From: Oceanicaulis sp.
GTDB taxonomy: Bacteria > Pseudomonadota > Alphaproteobacteria > Caulobacterales > Maricaulaceae
DNA length: 64,000 nucleotides
NCBI GenBank assembly: GCA_028280165.1
Contig: JANQMI010000034.1
Coordinates: 1 to 64,000, forward strand
Direction of reading: 5' to 3'
The notes beneath the pieces are model-generated. The model was given only the letters and a program-made list of their open reading frames with translations. It ran no database searches and had not been told where the DNA came from. Position numbers and translations under genes: made by a program. This document shows positions 10,601-19,017 of the stretch, piece after piece. Within the stretch, counting starts at the first letter, position 1, and each line of letters begins with the position of its first letter.

Positions 10601-10901
10601 TCACCGTTCCGGTGGAGTAAACACCCGTGTCATCAAAGATAGAGGTCCAGGTCGTGCCCGCATTATCGGTGCGCCAGACCCCGCCTGAGCCTACGCCCAC
10701 AATCCAGGTGGACGGATCTTCGGGAAGGATCTCGATATCGGAAATCCGCCCGGACATCAGCGCCGGGCCAATGGAGCGAAACTCAAAGCCGGCAAAGGTC
10801 GCCGCGCTCATGGTTTCGTCTTCGGACTCGTCCGCAGGCTGGGCGCAAGCCGCCGGTGTCATCAGCACACCCAAGCTTAAAGCCAGGATAAATTTTCTCA
10901 T
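7626..10901 (-). CDS. Large secreted BNR/VPS10 (sortilin-like) beta-propeller protein, glycosyl-hydrolase-like annotation family
   Basis: Signal peptide MRKFILALSLGVLMTPAACA; repeated SxDxGxTW motifs (YRSRDGGQTWENM, YKSTDGGETWDQV, HVSDDGGETWREV, YRSTDRGESWTKM). Confidence 0.9.
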   Translation of the reverse strand: MRKFILALSLGVLMTPAACAQPADESEDETMSAATFAGFEFRSIGPALMSGRISDIEILPEDPSTWIVGVGSGGVWRTDNAGTTWTSIFDDTGVYSTGTVTVDPNNPHTIWVGTGENTGSRHAGYGNGLYRSRDGGQTWENMGLENSERISEIIIHPHDSDTLWVAAQGPLWSSGGERGLYKSTDGGETWDQVLSAGEWTGVTDIVMDPRNPDRLVAATWQRHRTVAAYMGAGPESGIHVSDDGGETWREVSRGLPQGNMGKIGLAISPQNPDIVYAAIETNRRQGGVYRSTDRGESWTKMSDTVSGGTGPHYYQELYAHPHHFDRIILVSNTTQFSDDGGATFYDINNDHKHVDDHAIGFHPTDPDYMLVGSDGGLYETLDDQETWRFIANMPITQFYDIAIDDAEPFYNVYGGTQDNNTQKGPSRTDSRHGIRNSDWEVTLFGDGHEPDIEPGNPDIAYSSWQQGNLVRFDATTGEIIYIRAQPQPGEPAERFNWDAPIVVSSHEPTRLYHASQRVWRSDNRGDSWTPISGDLTRDEDRMLLPIMGRQWSWDAGWDVYAMSVYNTISALAESPVDENILYAGTDDGLIQITTDGGATWSQTEAGDLRGVPDLAYLNDFEPSRFEASTVFMALDNHKQGDFTPYLLRSDNNGRSWRMITNGLPENNLVWRIVQDHEDPNLLFIGTEFGVYFTVDGGDNWVQLKSGMPPIPARDVLIHEREDDLVVGTFGRSIYVLDDISPLRGVTEDMLESETQLFPVRRAWWYQQQHELGFGPFGYQGHGYFYAENPDFGATITYYMAEALQTSEQIRQEAEREANEAMEDTPFPGFDAVEAERREAPPRMWLVIRDEADTVVRRIPGPTGKGFHRVTWDLTYPSASAVTQPDTPDSSTSGYLVAPGTYSVELVQQHNGETTVMGERQTIEVERLTEGALPGSPDDEIVAFWERIADLQRDVSAANATIGQTRTRLDVLQSALHRSRTAPGDLDGRLEAMRQELFAIEEALGGNQSHGGFYGAQESTVGSRLSFAVLGTANATYGPAPAHREQLGHAETEFGPIRDRLTTLVNDQIPAFEAAMEGVNAPWTPGRGMGPH

Positions 10902-11040
10902 GGAGCGCTCCCCGTTAACTCAATTTGGCAAAGACCCTACAGGGCTTGTGAGAAAAGAGAAGACCAGCGCGACGAAAAGGCTCAAGCCTGAGACGGGCTT
11001 GGCGCTTGACCCGGTCAGGCGCTTGACGACCATGGCGGCC

Positions 11041-11586
11041 ATGAAACTGAACAAGCTTATTCGCGACATCCACCACTGGGGCTCGCCCATCCTGATGGTA
11101 CCGCTCGGGGTGATCATCATCGCTGGGCTATTTCTGATGCTGAAAAAGGATGTGGACTGGATTCAGCCGCCGACCCAGCGCAGCGCCGTTGAGGTGACCG
11201 GTCCGCCTGATGTCACTCTGGCTGAGCTTTACGCGGTGGCTGAGGGCATCGAGGCGCTGGAGATTACCGCCTGGGATCAATTTGACCGTATCGATGTGCG
11301 CTCCGACCGTGGCGTTGTGAAATTCATCGCGCCCAATCGCTGGGAAGCCCAGATCGACATGACGACGCTGGAAGTGTTGTCGCTGGAATACCGACGTTCC
11401 GACCTGTTTGAGCAAATCCATGATGGCAGCTTCTTTGCCGACTGGGTGAAGACCTTCATCTTTCTGCCTGTGGGCGTCGTGTTGCTGGTCCTATGGCTTA
11501 GCGGGATCTGGATGTTTTTTGAGCCCTATGTGAAGCGCTGGCAGCGTGCGAAACGGCGCAAAGCGCGCGAGGTTGCCGCAGAGTAG
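11041..11586 (+). CDS. PepSY-associated TM helix domain protein
   Basis: MKLNKLIRDIHHWGSPILMVPLGVIIIAGLFLMLKKDVDWIQP ... DWVKTFIFLPVGVVLLVLWLSGIWMFFEPYVKR; two TM helices and PepSY-like organisation. Confidence 0.7.
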   Translation: MKLNKLIRDIHHWGSPILMVPLGVIIIAGLFLMLKKDVDWIQPPTQRSAVEVTGPPDVTLAELYAVAEGIEALEITAWDQFDRIDVRSDRGVVKFIAPNRWEAQIDMTTLEVLSLEYRRSDLFEQIHDGSFFADWVKTFIFLPVGVVLLVLWLSGIWMFFEPYVKRWQRAKRRKAREVAAE

Positions 11587-11656
11587 GGCGTGACGGACGC
11601 CGAGATCCGCGAGGCCCTTAAGGCCGCAAGCCTCGCGAAAGTCTGCGCGCCCGGAA

Positions 11657-12850
11657 TTACAATTCGCTGAGGTCGATCGGCTCGCCATGCAGGCGCGGAT
11701 AGGTCCACCACCACGGATAGCGGGTTTCGCCGAGCACCGCCTCGGCAATCTCCGGGAAGATAATCTCGGCGCGCACGCTATTGCCCAGCATGATCAGGCA
11801 GCGCTCTTCGACCTCCTGACAGATAACAATATTGCCGGTCCAGTCATTATGCCCGCCCTTGGCAAAGGCGGGGCCGTTCATGCCTTGCCAGGTTTCCACG
11901 CCGAGGCCGGCCGACAGGCCAATTTCGGGTCCACGGGGATCGCGGGTTTCATGGACCTGGATGGTTGGAAACTTCTGGGCGGTCTGGATATCGAACTGAC
12001 CGGAAACCCACTCGGCCCGCACGGCCTCAGACAAGCCTTCGCCCGCCAGCATGGCGCGCCACATCTGGGCCTGATCGGCAATTGTGGTGTCCATGGACCC
12101 TGAGGCACTGACAGTGCTGCGTTCGTCATGGGGCTCGTAGCTGCCATCCATGGCATAGCCGTCGGCGAGATTGTCCCGCCAGTCTTCACGCCACTGCATG
12201 TCGGTGCGGGTCATACCGAAGCGGTCAAAAATGCGCGCCTGCATTTCCGCTTTAATGTCCAGGCCGAGGGCCTCTTCCAGAACGAATTGCATGAGCCAGA
12301 AGCCTTCACCGGAATAAGCGTAGCTTGTGCCGGGCTCGAAATGGAATTGCAGGTCCCAATCCGGTTCAAGGAAGCGCAGATTAGCCAGACCGGTCGTGTG
12401 GGACAGCAGGATCCGCGGCGTAAGGGATCGCCAGTCTTCGTCGCCTTCCAGTGACGCCCACCTCTCATAGTCAGGCAGTGGCCGGTCGAGCAGCTCCGCG
12501 ATCGGCTGATCGAGATCAATTCGGCCCTCATCGACCAGCTGCAGCACCATATAGGTGAAGGCGGCTTTGGTCAGAGATGCGCCATACATGACGGTGTCGG
12601 TTTCAAGCCGTAGACCCTGTTCGGCATTGCGATAGCCGTAGGCGTTCAGGTGGGTGATCTGCCCCTCCTCCACCACCGCGACGGCCATGCCCACGACCTG
12701 TTCGCGGGCCATCAGGGACTCAACATAAGCATCAAGGGCTTCACCGCGCTCGATGAGCGCTGTGCTGTTCATAGTCTCAGGGGCCGGCGCGCTACAGGCC
12801 GTGGCCGTTATAGCCGTTGAGAGGAGAAGCGTGGGGATGGAAATCGTCAT
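11657..12850 (-). CDS. Serine hydrolase, class C beta-lactamase-like fold, lipoprotein-like N-terminus
   Basis: Start MTISIPTLLLSTAITATACSAP; YGASLTKAAFTYMVLQLVDEGRIDLDQPI contains SxxK; PRILLSHTTGLANL and GGHNDWTGN support the family. Confidence 0.88.
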   Translation of the reverse strand: MTISIPTLLLSTAITATACSAPAPETMNSTALIERGEALDAYVESLMAREQVVGMAVAVVEEGQITHLNAYGYRNAEQGLRLETDTVMYGASLTKAAFTYMVLQLVDEGRIDLDQPIAELLDRPLPDYERWASLEGDEDWRSLTPRILLSHTTGLANLRFLEPDWDLQFHFEPGTSYAYSGEGFWLMQFVLEEALGLDIKAEMQARIFDRFGMTRTDMQWREDWRDNLADGYAMDGSYEPHDERSTVSASGSMDTTIADQAQMWRAMLAGEGLSEAVRAEWVSGQFDIQTAQKFPTIQVHETRDPRGPEIGLSAGLGVETWQGMNGPAFAKGGHNDWTGNIVICQEVEERCLIMLGNSVRAEIIFPEIAEAVLGETRYPWWWTYPRLHGEPIDLSEL

Positions 12851-12944
12851 GGCATTTGCTCGCACATCGTCTGGGCCGGGCGCAGGCCCGGATCAGTACT
12901 ATTCAATTGAATTGCAGATTAAGAGGTGGGTCTTAGAGGTTCGC

Positions 12945-13610
12945 TCAGCGCCGCCGCCAGACGGTCGCCAGGCCAGCCGCCCCTGAAAACAGGAAGGCCA
13001 AGCCGGGTATCACGAACCAGCGCGCCCAGCCTCTGACCGAGACGGTTTCGCCGCCCACCATCATCCAGACGCGCCGGCCACCCTCAACATCTTCCAGGAA
13101 GTGCGGCCCCATATAGTCGGTCTGGGAGCGGGTGAGCTCATCAATTCGCTCCAGAAGTTCTGGGCTGGCCTCATCCAGATCGTTGAAGAAGTTCAGAGAT
13201 TCTCCGTCTTCGATCACGCCCGTGGACTGGTAGACGAAGCGGCTTTCCTCGGTGGGGATGATCTGGGACGCACCGAGCAGGCCCGCACCCAGCCCAATGG
13301 CGATGACACTCGCCAATCGCCACATCCGTGTTTCGGCCTGGGACTGGCTGGCCTTCACGGCAGCGAGAGCGCGGATTTGCTCTATGTCCATGAGCTCTTG
13401 AATGGCTTCATCATCGATGGCGGTGTAGAGCGCCGCGCTGTCGATGTCATAGGCCTCGCAGAGGCGCGCATAGACCTCTGCAGACGGCGTCGAACGGCCG
13501 TTTTCCAGCTTGGACAGATAGGATTGTTCAATCCCAGCCTTGGCTGCCGCCTCGGGCTGGGTCAAGCCCAGCTGCGCGCGCCGCTCACGGATGTAGTCAC
13601 CAAATTTCAT
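12945..13610 (-). CDS. Membrane-anchored XRE-family transcriptional regulator (N-terminal HTH, C-terminal TM segments)
   Basis: MKFGDYIRERRAQLGLTQPEAAAKAGIEQSYLSKLENGRSTPS is a canonical HTH_3; followed by hydrophobic RLASVIAIGLGAGLLGASQII and a C-terminal WFVIPGLAFLFSGAAGLATVW helix. Confidence 0.85.
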   Translation of the reverse strand: MKFGDYIRERRAQLGLTQPEAAAKAGIEQSYLSKLENGRSTPSAEVYARLCEAYDIDSAALYTAIDDEAIQELMDIEQIRALAAVKASQSQAETRMWRLASVIAIGLGAGLLGASQIIPTEESRFVYQSTGVIEDGESLNFFNDLDEASPELLERIDELTRSQTDYMGPHFLEDVEGGRRVWMMVGGETVSVRGWARWFVIPGLAFLFSGAAGLATVWRRR

Positions 13611-13831
13611 CGTTCATTCCCGTGTTGATCTGGAGCCGTTGAGCGCCGTGACCGCCATGACTGCAACTGGAATATTGAAGAATATCAGCGTTATCGAGCC
13701 CAAGGTGCAATTTTTGGCTGACGATTCCCGCCTATTGGCGCGCTCGGTCAAAACTCTGGCGCACAGCGGCAAGAGCACTGAACCCGTCCACCCTACACAG
13801 GAGCTTGCAACCCACACACAGGAGCAAGCCT

Positions 13832-14671
13832 ATGACCACTCCATCTCAATCCCTCACCCTCGTCCTGGGCGGCACCGGCAAAACCGGCCGGCGCGTTGTT
13901 GAGGGTCTGAAGGCCAAAGGCCATGCCGTGCGCATCGGTTCTCGGTCCAATGTGCCGTCCTTTGACTGGGACAATGAAAAGAGCTGGGACGCCTGTCTCG
14001 AGGGCGTGACCGCAGCCTATGTCGCCTATGCGCCGGATCTGGCGGTTCCTGGGGCCACCGACGCGATTGAATCCTTTGTGCGCAGGGCAAAGGCCGCCGG
14101 CGTGAGGCGCCTGGTGCTGTTGTCGGGCCGCGGCGAAGAAGAAGCCCAGGCCTGTGAGCGCATCGTCCAGATGTCGGGCCTGGAATGGACCGTGGTCCGT
14201 GCCAGCTGGTTTAACCAGAATTTCTCCGAAGGCGCATTCGTGGACATGGTTCTGAACGGGGCCATCACGTTGCCAGCCAGCGACACGCTGGAGCCCTTTG
14301 TCGATGTCGATGATATCGCAGAGATCGCAGTCGTTGCGCTGACCGAAGACGGTCACAGCGAAGAGATTTACGAAGTGACCGGTCCGCGTCTGATGACCAT
14401 GGCTGATATTGCCTCCGACCTGTCCGACGCGATCGGGCGGCCCATTGCCTATGAAGACATCCCGCATTCGGTATTCGTCGATGTGATCGCCCGGTCCGGC
14501 GCACCGAAGGAGGTGGCCTGGTTGCTCGACTACCTCTTCGCCACTGTGCTCGACGGCCGCAACGCCAAGCTCACCGACGGTGTGCAGCGCGCGCTGGGCC
14601 GCCCGCCGAAGGATTTCGCCGACTATGCCCGCGAGATGGCCGCCACCGGCGTCTGGACTCCGGCGGCCTGA
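13832..14671 (+). CDS. NAD(P)H-binding (NmrA/atypical SDR) family protein
   Basis: MTTPSQSLTLVLGGTGKTGRRVVEGLKAKGHAVRIGSR...GVRRLVLLSGRGEEEAQACE...WTVVRASWFNQNFSEG. Confidence 0.88.
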   Translation: MTTPSQSLTLVLGGTGKTGRRVVEGLKAKGHAVRIGSRSNVPSFDWDNEKSWDACLEGVTAAYVAYAPDLAVPGATDAIESFVRRAKAAGVRRLVLLSGRGEEEAQACERIVQMSGLEWTVVRASWFNQNFSEGAFVDMVLNGAITLPASDTLEPFVDVDDIAEIAVVALTEDGHSEEIYEVTGPRLMTMADIASDLSDAIGRPIAYEDIPHSVFVDVIARSGAPKEVAWLLDYLFATVLDGRNAKLTDGVQRALGRPPKDFADYAREMAATGVWTPAA

Positions 14672-14755
14672 CCGAAGCGGCGTCCCGGTTGCCGCGTTTC
14701 ATCGCTCCCCGAAATGCGGCAGCCACGCCCCATCCCTGATCCAAGGACCAAGACC

Positions 14756-15259
14756 ATGACATATAACTTGATTCTGTTTGCCGCCCTCTTCCTGGCGCTG
14801 TGGAGCGCGATTGTCGGCGGCATTTTCTGGGCCTTCTCAGGCTTTATCATGAAAGCCCTGGTTCGCGCGGAACCCGACGCGGGCATCGAAGCCATGCAGC
14901 AGATCAACAAGACGGTGATCGGAACTCAATTCGTGGCCGGCATCCTCTTAATCCCGGTCCTGTCGATTGGCCTGGCGGTTTACGCCTGGGGCTCGGTGAC
15001 CGGCCTGCCGCTATTTGTAATCCTCCTGGCGGCCCTGATCTTCGTGCCGAGCGTCTTCTTCATGACCCTAGCGGGCAATGTGCCGATGAATAACCGGCTG
15101 GCGAGCCTGGATCGGGACAGCGAGGAACGCACGGCCTACTGGGCGTACTATGGCCGTCACTGGACGAGGCTGAACCATGTGCGCGCCTTCGGCGGCGTTG
15201 CCACTGCTGTCATCTACCTTGCCGCCGCTGTCGCTCTGATCGCTACGGGTCAGGTTTGA
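14756..15259 (+). CDS. DUF1772-like membrane protein
   Basis: Four predicted TM helices; MTYNLILFAALFLALWSAIVGGIFWAFSGFIMKAL ... GNVPMNNRLASLD...WTRLNHVRAFGG resembles the DUF1772/anthrone-oxygenase-like family. Confidence 0.75.
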   Translation: MTYNLILFAALFLALWSAIVGGIFWAFSGFIMKALVRAEPDAGIEAMQQINKTVIGTQFVAGILLIPVLSIGLAVYAWGSVTGLPLFVILLAALIFVPSVFFMTLAGNVPMNNRLASLDRDSEERTAYWAYYGRHWTRLNHVRAFGGVATAVIYLAAAVALIATGQV

Positions 15260-15315
15260 CCTGCAAGGGGCCGCGCCAGCGGCCCATCCCACCCCAATCC
15301 AAGAGGCGCTGAACC

Positions 15316-15729
15316 ATGACTCCGACCCTTTATCAAAGAAGCATTCTGGCCCTTGCGGGTCTCATTGCCGCAGGCATTGGCCTGGCCATCACCTTCCTAC
15401 CCCATGCTTTCTATGCCAGCTATGACATTGTGCTGGGGACCGATTCCAACCTGCTCAACGAGCTTCGGGCTCCTGGTGCCAACCTGGCCGCATTGGGCTT
15501 TCTGATGCTAGGCGGAGCTGTGCGCGCACGCTGGTTTTCAACCGCCCGCCTGGTCGCGATGACGGTCTTCTTTGCCTTCGCCTTTGGCCGTGTTGTGGGC
15601 TGGTTGATGGATGGCTCCCCCAACACCAGTATTCAGATCGCACTCGGCCTTGAGATCGTCATCGGTGCTCTGGCGTTTTTCGCATCACGCCGGTCAGCGA
15701 TGCCCCGAGGCACACGTCAGGCCGTGTGA
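15316..15729 (+). CDS. DUF4345-like membrane protein
   Basis: Small 4-TM protein MTPTLYQRSILALAGLIAAGIGLAITFLPHAFYASYDI...NLLNELRAPGANLAALGFLMLGGA. Confidence 0.75.
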   Translation: MTPTLYQRSILALAGLIAAGIGLAITFLPHAFYASYDIVLGTDSNLLNELRAPGANLAALGFLMLGGAVRARWFSTARLVAMTVFFAFAFGRVVGWLMDGSPNTSIQIALGLEIVIGALAFFASRRSAMPRGTRQAV

Positions 15730-15792
15730 GACCCGGCAGGGCTGCGCGCCTGGCCTCTCGCCAAATCGAATGGTGGCGCTAATCTGCTCCCC

Positions 15793-16788
15793 ATGGGGCA
15801 GATTACGTCGCTTTATGTCTATAAGGTTGTCAGCCAGGCCAGTCCGGGCGTTGAAACGCGCGACCTGGTGGCGGGGCTCGGGCTTGACCCTGACGGGCCG
15901 ATCGATCCGTCCAACATGGTCTCCTCGCCGGCCTATTATCGCTTCTTTGCCGATCTTGAGGCCCGCGATCCGGAAGGGTTGTCTCTGCCGCTGCGCATTG
16001 GTGCATCGATGCAGACCGATGAGTACGGGGCCTTTGGCCTGGCCTGGAAGTCCGCGCCGGATCTGCGTGGATCCTATCATCGTGCGGAGCGCTATGCCCG
16101 CGTGCTGTCGAGCGTTGAGGTCTATGAGCTGGAGCCCACCGACGGCGGCGCCTATTACAAGCTTCTGAAAGATGGCGATGGCAGCCGGGGTATGCAGCTG
16201 TCCAACGAAGCCAGCATTTCTGCGGTTCATCAGATCAGCGATCAGATCAGTACCGTTGATTTCAAGCCTGACGCCGTCTTCTTCAAGCATGGCCCGCGCG
16301 GGCCGACTGAGGCCTATGAGGCCCATTTCGGCTGCCCGGTTCATTTTGAGACCGAACGCGATGCTCTGCTGGTCAGCGAAGCGCTACTCGCCACACCCAA
16401 CACGCTGGGCGACGCAACAATCGCCCATTTCTTCGACCGGCATCTGGAGCAAGAACTCGCCGACATCGCCGACGCAGTCTCGCTGGACCAGCAGGTCCGC
16501 ATCGCTGTGGCCAAGACCCTGAGCGAAGGTGTGCCGCCGGTCTCCGATATTGCTTCGAGCCTTGGAATGAGCGCGCGCACTCTCCAGCGCCGGCTGTCGG
16601 ACCAGGGCCATTCCTTCCAGTCGCTGGTGGATTTGGCGCGTCAGGATCTGGCCAAAAAACTCTTGAAGGATACCAACTATAGCCTGGCTGAAGTCGCCTT
16701 TCTGACCGGGTTCTCTGAACAGAGCGGCTTTACCCGCGCCTTCAAACGCTGGGCCGGTCAGACCCCGCGGTCTTATCGTCTAGGTTAG
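15793..16788 (+). CDS. AraC family transcriptional regulator
   Basis: C-terminal HTH: PPVSDIASSLGMSARTLQRRLSDQGHSFQSLVDLARQDLAKKLLKDTNYSLAEVAFLTGFSEQSGFTRAFKRWAGQTPRSYR. Confidence 0.92.
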   Translation: MGQITSLYVYKVVSQASPGVETRDLVAGLGLDPDGPIDPSNMVSSPAYYRFFADLEARDPEGLSLPLRIGASMQTDEYGAFGLAWKSAPDLRGSYHRAERYARVLSSVEVYELEPTDGGAYYKLLKDGDGSRGMQLSNEASISAVHQISDQISTVDFKPDAVFFKHGPRGPTEAYEAHFGCPVHFETERDALLVSEALLATPNTLGDATIAHFFDRHLEQELADIADAVSLDQQVRIAVAKTLSEGVPPVSDIASSLGMSARTLQRRLSDQGHSFQSLVDLARQDLAKKLLKDTNYSLAEVAFLTGFSEQSGFTRAFKRWAGQTPRSYRLG

Positions 16789-16893
16789 GCGCATCTTGTT
16801 TTTGGCGCGCTGGGCCAATCCCTTGGCGTGCCAGGTCAATAATCGAAGACGCAGCCCGGCTACACCAGTCCGTGTCAACGCACGGAGGGCGAC

Positions 16894-17055
16894 ATGCCAC
16901 GCCGAACCTCACACCGCCCTCGATCAAGGTCCTCGCTGACCAGCGCTATTTCGGTCCTGATGAGTTTTTCGCTCTTTGTCTCGGTCGCGTGGGTGGGGTG
17001 GGACATGCTCGATTCCGGTGGCTCGGACAGCCCGTTCATCTCGATGCCGGCGTGA
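16894..17055 (+). CDS. 53-aa putative small membrane protein (not in ORF track)
   Basis: SD-like GGAGGGCGAC before ATG; MPRRTSHRPRSRSSLTSAISVLMSFSLFVSVAWVGWDMLDSGGSDSPFISMPA has one TM segment. Confidence 0.45.
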   Translation: MPRRTSHRPRSRSSLTSAISVLMSFSLFVSVAWVGWDMLDSGGSDSPFISMPA

Positions 17056-17454
17056 GTGGTCGCTTGGCCACCCCATCGCGTCAGAGCAGTCCGCCGGCCG
17101 CCCCGCCCGAATAGCTCCGAAGAATCGGAGCCTTTGGGGCTTGGCGACCGCTCAGCTTGATTCGGCACCGTCATCCCGGACGCACCGCAATCTGGGACCG
17201 ACCGTCGGTTGCGGCTCTGCGCCTGGCCTGGCCGTGACGACATATGAGGAGGTGGCCAAGCGAGCACCCTGCGGGCTGAAGCGCTGGAGCACAAAAAACA
17301 GGCGGCTCGATTCTCATCGGACCGCCTTCCATTCAAACTGATTTTGGTATTCAGAGCAGCGCGGGTCGGCGCATCACAAGGCCTTAGGGGAGGGGGCTTC
17401 ACCGGGGAATGTGAAGGCTCGCTTGTGAGCGCCGACCGTCTGCTTCGGCTCGCA

Positions 17455-17571
17455 TTACGCAGCGACAGTGCTGACGGCTGCGATGACACCTGCGAATACG
17501 CTCGCGACCAGTGCCAGATTGATCACCATTGCAAATGCGGTGTGACCAGCGTTGTTTCCAGACAAGGACAT
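17455..17571 (-). CDS. 38-aa putative small membrane protein (not in ORF track)
   Basis: Minus-strand SD TTAGGAGAGAACGAA-ATG; MSLSGNNAGHTAFAMVINLALVASVFAGVIAAVSTVAA. Confidence 0.55.
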   Translation of the reverse strand: MSLSGNNAGHTAFAMVINLALVASVFAGVIAAVSTVAA

Positions 17572-17722
17572 TTCGTTCTCTCCTAAGCGTTCTTAATGAC
17601 CAACCATGTGGCTTGCCCGATCGGTTTTTCGTGTGCCGGGCTTTGCCTTGAGGCGCTGGGGTGTGTTCCCGTCCGCCTCGAGAGTGTTTGTAGAGCAGCC
17701 CTCATCGCTTTGCAACAAAAAA

Positions 17723-17760
17723 ATATCGAAAAACGATATAAATTTTTCGAAAGCCGATAT
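17723..17760. promoter_or_regulatory. Tandem dyad operator candidate, ATATCG-N5-CGATAT and TTTTCG-N5-CGATAT
   Basis: ATATCG aaaaa CGATAT (17723-17739) and TTTTCG aaagc CGATAT (17744-17760), centres about 21 bp apart, in an AT-rich intergenic region. Confidence 0.5.
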
Positions 17761-17796
17761 GACGAACTGGTAAGGTAACCGCTAAACGCCTTCGAG

Positions 17797-17879
17797 GGCG
17801 GGTGGAGACGACACTGCGATGTATCGCTAAATCGCTGATTAAACGCCGGAATTACTAATCAGCCCAGGCTGAACCCGCC
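17797..17879 (+). other. Candidate structured element (nested hairpins) upstream of the GT2 gene
   Basis: Outer stem GGCGGGT (17797-17803)/ACCCGCC (17873-17879); inner 8-bp stem GCTGATTA (17834-17841)/TAATCAGC (17856-17863). Confidence 0.3.
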
Positions 17880-17979
17880 TCCCGCCTGGACCACAGCTGA
17901 AGGGCCTGCCTTTTGTGCAGCGCCTCCGAAGTCGCCGTATCTGGAGCCCCTTTCGCTTGAGTCCGGCCTTGCATAGTCT

Positions 17980-19017
17980 ATGAGGGCAGCTCTGCGCATC
18001 GCCACGCAAAAGCGCTTGCGGGTTGGCCAGATTGGGAAAGTTGAGATTTTGGACAGCGTCGCTTCAACAGAGCAAACCCGGTCAGACCCAGACGTTTCAA
18101 TCGTCGTGCCGACCTACGGATCTGCTCACACACTTCACGACCTATTTCAGAGGCTTGAAGCCGCAGCCTCTGCCTCTCCGCGCCGCTGGGAGATTGTGAT
18201 TGTTGATGATGGAAGTCCGGACGACACCTGGGCGACGTTGCAGGCTCTGAAAGCGGAAGCCCACGCTGAATTGCCGATCCGATTGGTCCGCTTGCTGAAG
18301 AATGCCGGGCAACACAACGCCCTCATCGCGGGCCTGCGGTATGCGCGCGGGCAGTGTATTGTGACGATGGATGACGATCTTCAGCACCCGCCTGAAAGTG
18401 TCGATGCCCTTATTGATGCGGTGGAAGACGGGCAGGATTTGGTCATCGCCTCTTTTGAGCGCAAGCAGCATGGGGCTGGGCGCAATCTGGGCGGTTTTCT
18501 TGTCGATACGGTGATTAGAAGACTGTTTGGACTGGCCCCTGAATTTCAATTGACCAGCTTTCGGGCCATGCGTTCACGTGTGGCCGAAATTGCCAGTCAA
18601 ACCCAGGAACCGGATCCTTATCTCACCGCGCTGCTGCTTCAGAATGCCCGCCGGGTATCCAATCTTCAGACACCGCACCACCCCAATACGGCGCGGCGAA
18701 CCCACTATAATCTCCTGAAAAGCGCGCGTTTGGCCGCGAATCTTGTGTTTGGGTATAGCTCGCTACCCTTTGCCCTGATCCTGACCTTTGGCGTGATCGC
18801 GGTGATCACCGCCGGACTGGCGCTGGGTTGGGCGGCGTCGAGCTATTTTGCAGGCTCGAACACCGTGCCGGGTTGGGCGAGCACGATTGCCATGATCGCC
18901 TTCTTTAATGCTTTAAACTTAGCCGCCATCGCGGCGTTGGCGGTTTATATCGGCCGGATGCATCGCCAGATGACCGGAAAACGGCAGATTTTCGTCGTCG
19001 AGGATGTGCATGACTGA
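17980..19017 (+). CDS. Family 2 glycosyltransferase with C-terminal TM helices (polyprenyl-phosphate glycosyltransferase-like)
   Basis: VSIVVPTYGSAHTLHDLFQRLEA...IVIVDDGSPDDTWATLQ...NAGQHNALIAGLRYARGQCIVTMDDDLQHPPE; two C-terminal TM helices. Start codon uncertain. Confidence 0.88.
   Translation: MRAALRIATQKRLRVGQIGKVEILDSVASTEQTRSDPDVSIVVPTYGSAHTLHDLFQRLEAAASASPRRWEIVIVDDGSPDDTWATLQALKAEAHAELPIRLVRLLKNAGQHNALIAGLRYARGQCIVTMDDDLQHPPESVDALIDAVEDGQDLVIASFERKQHGAGRNLGGFLVDTVIRRLFGLAPEFQLTSFRAMRSRVAEIASQTQEPDPYLTALLLQNARRVSNLQTPHHPNTARRTHYNLLKSARLAANLVFGYSSLPFALILTFGVIAVITAGLALGWAASSYFAGSNTVPGWASTIAMIAFFNALNLAAIAALAVYIGRMHRQMTGKRQIFVVEDVHD

Noticed and set aside
16875-17489. 204-aa minus-strand ORF
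   Set aside because: Arg/Ser/Pro-rich, no recognisable motif, and overlaps better supported small ORFs with SD sequences.
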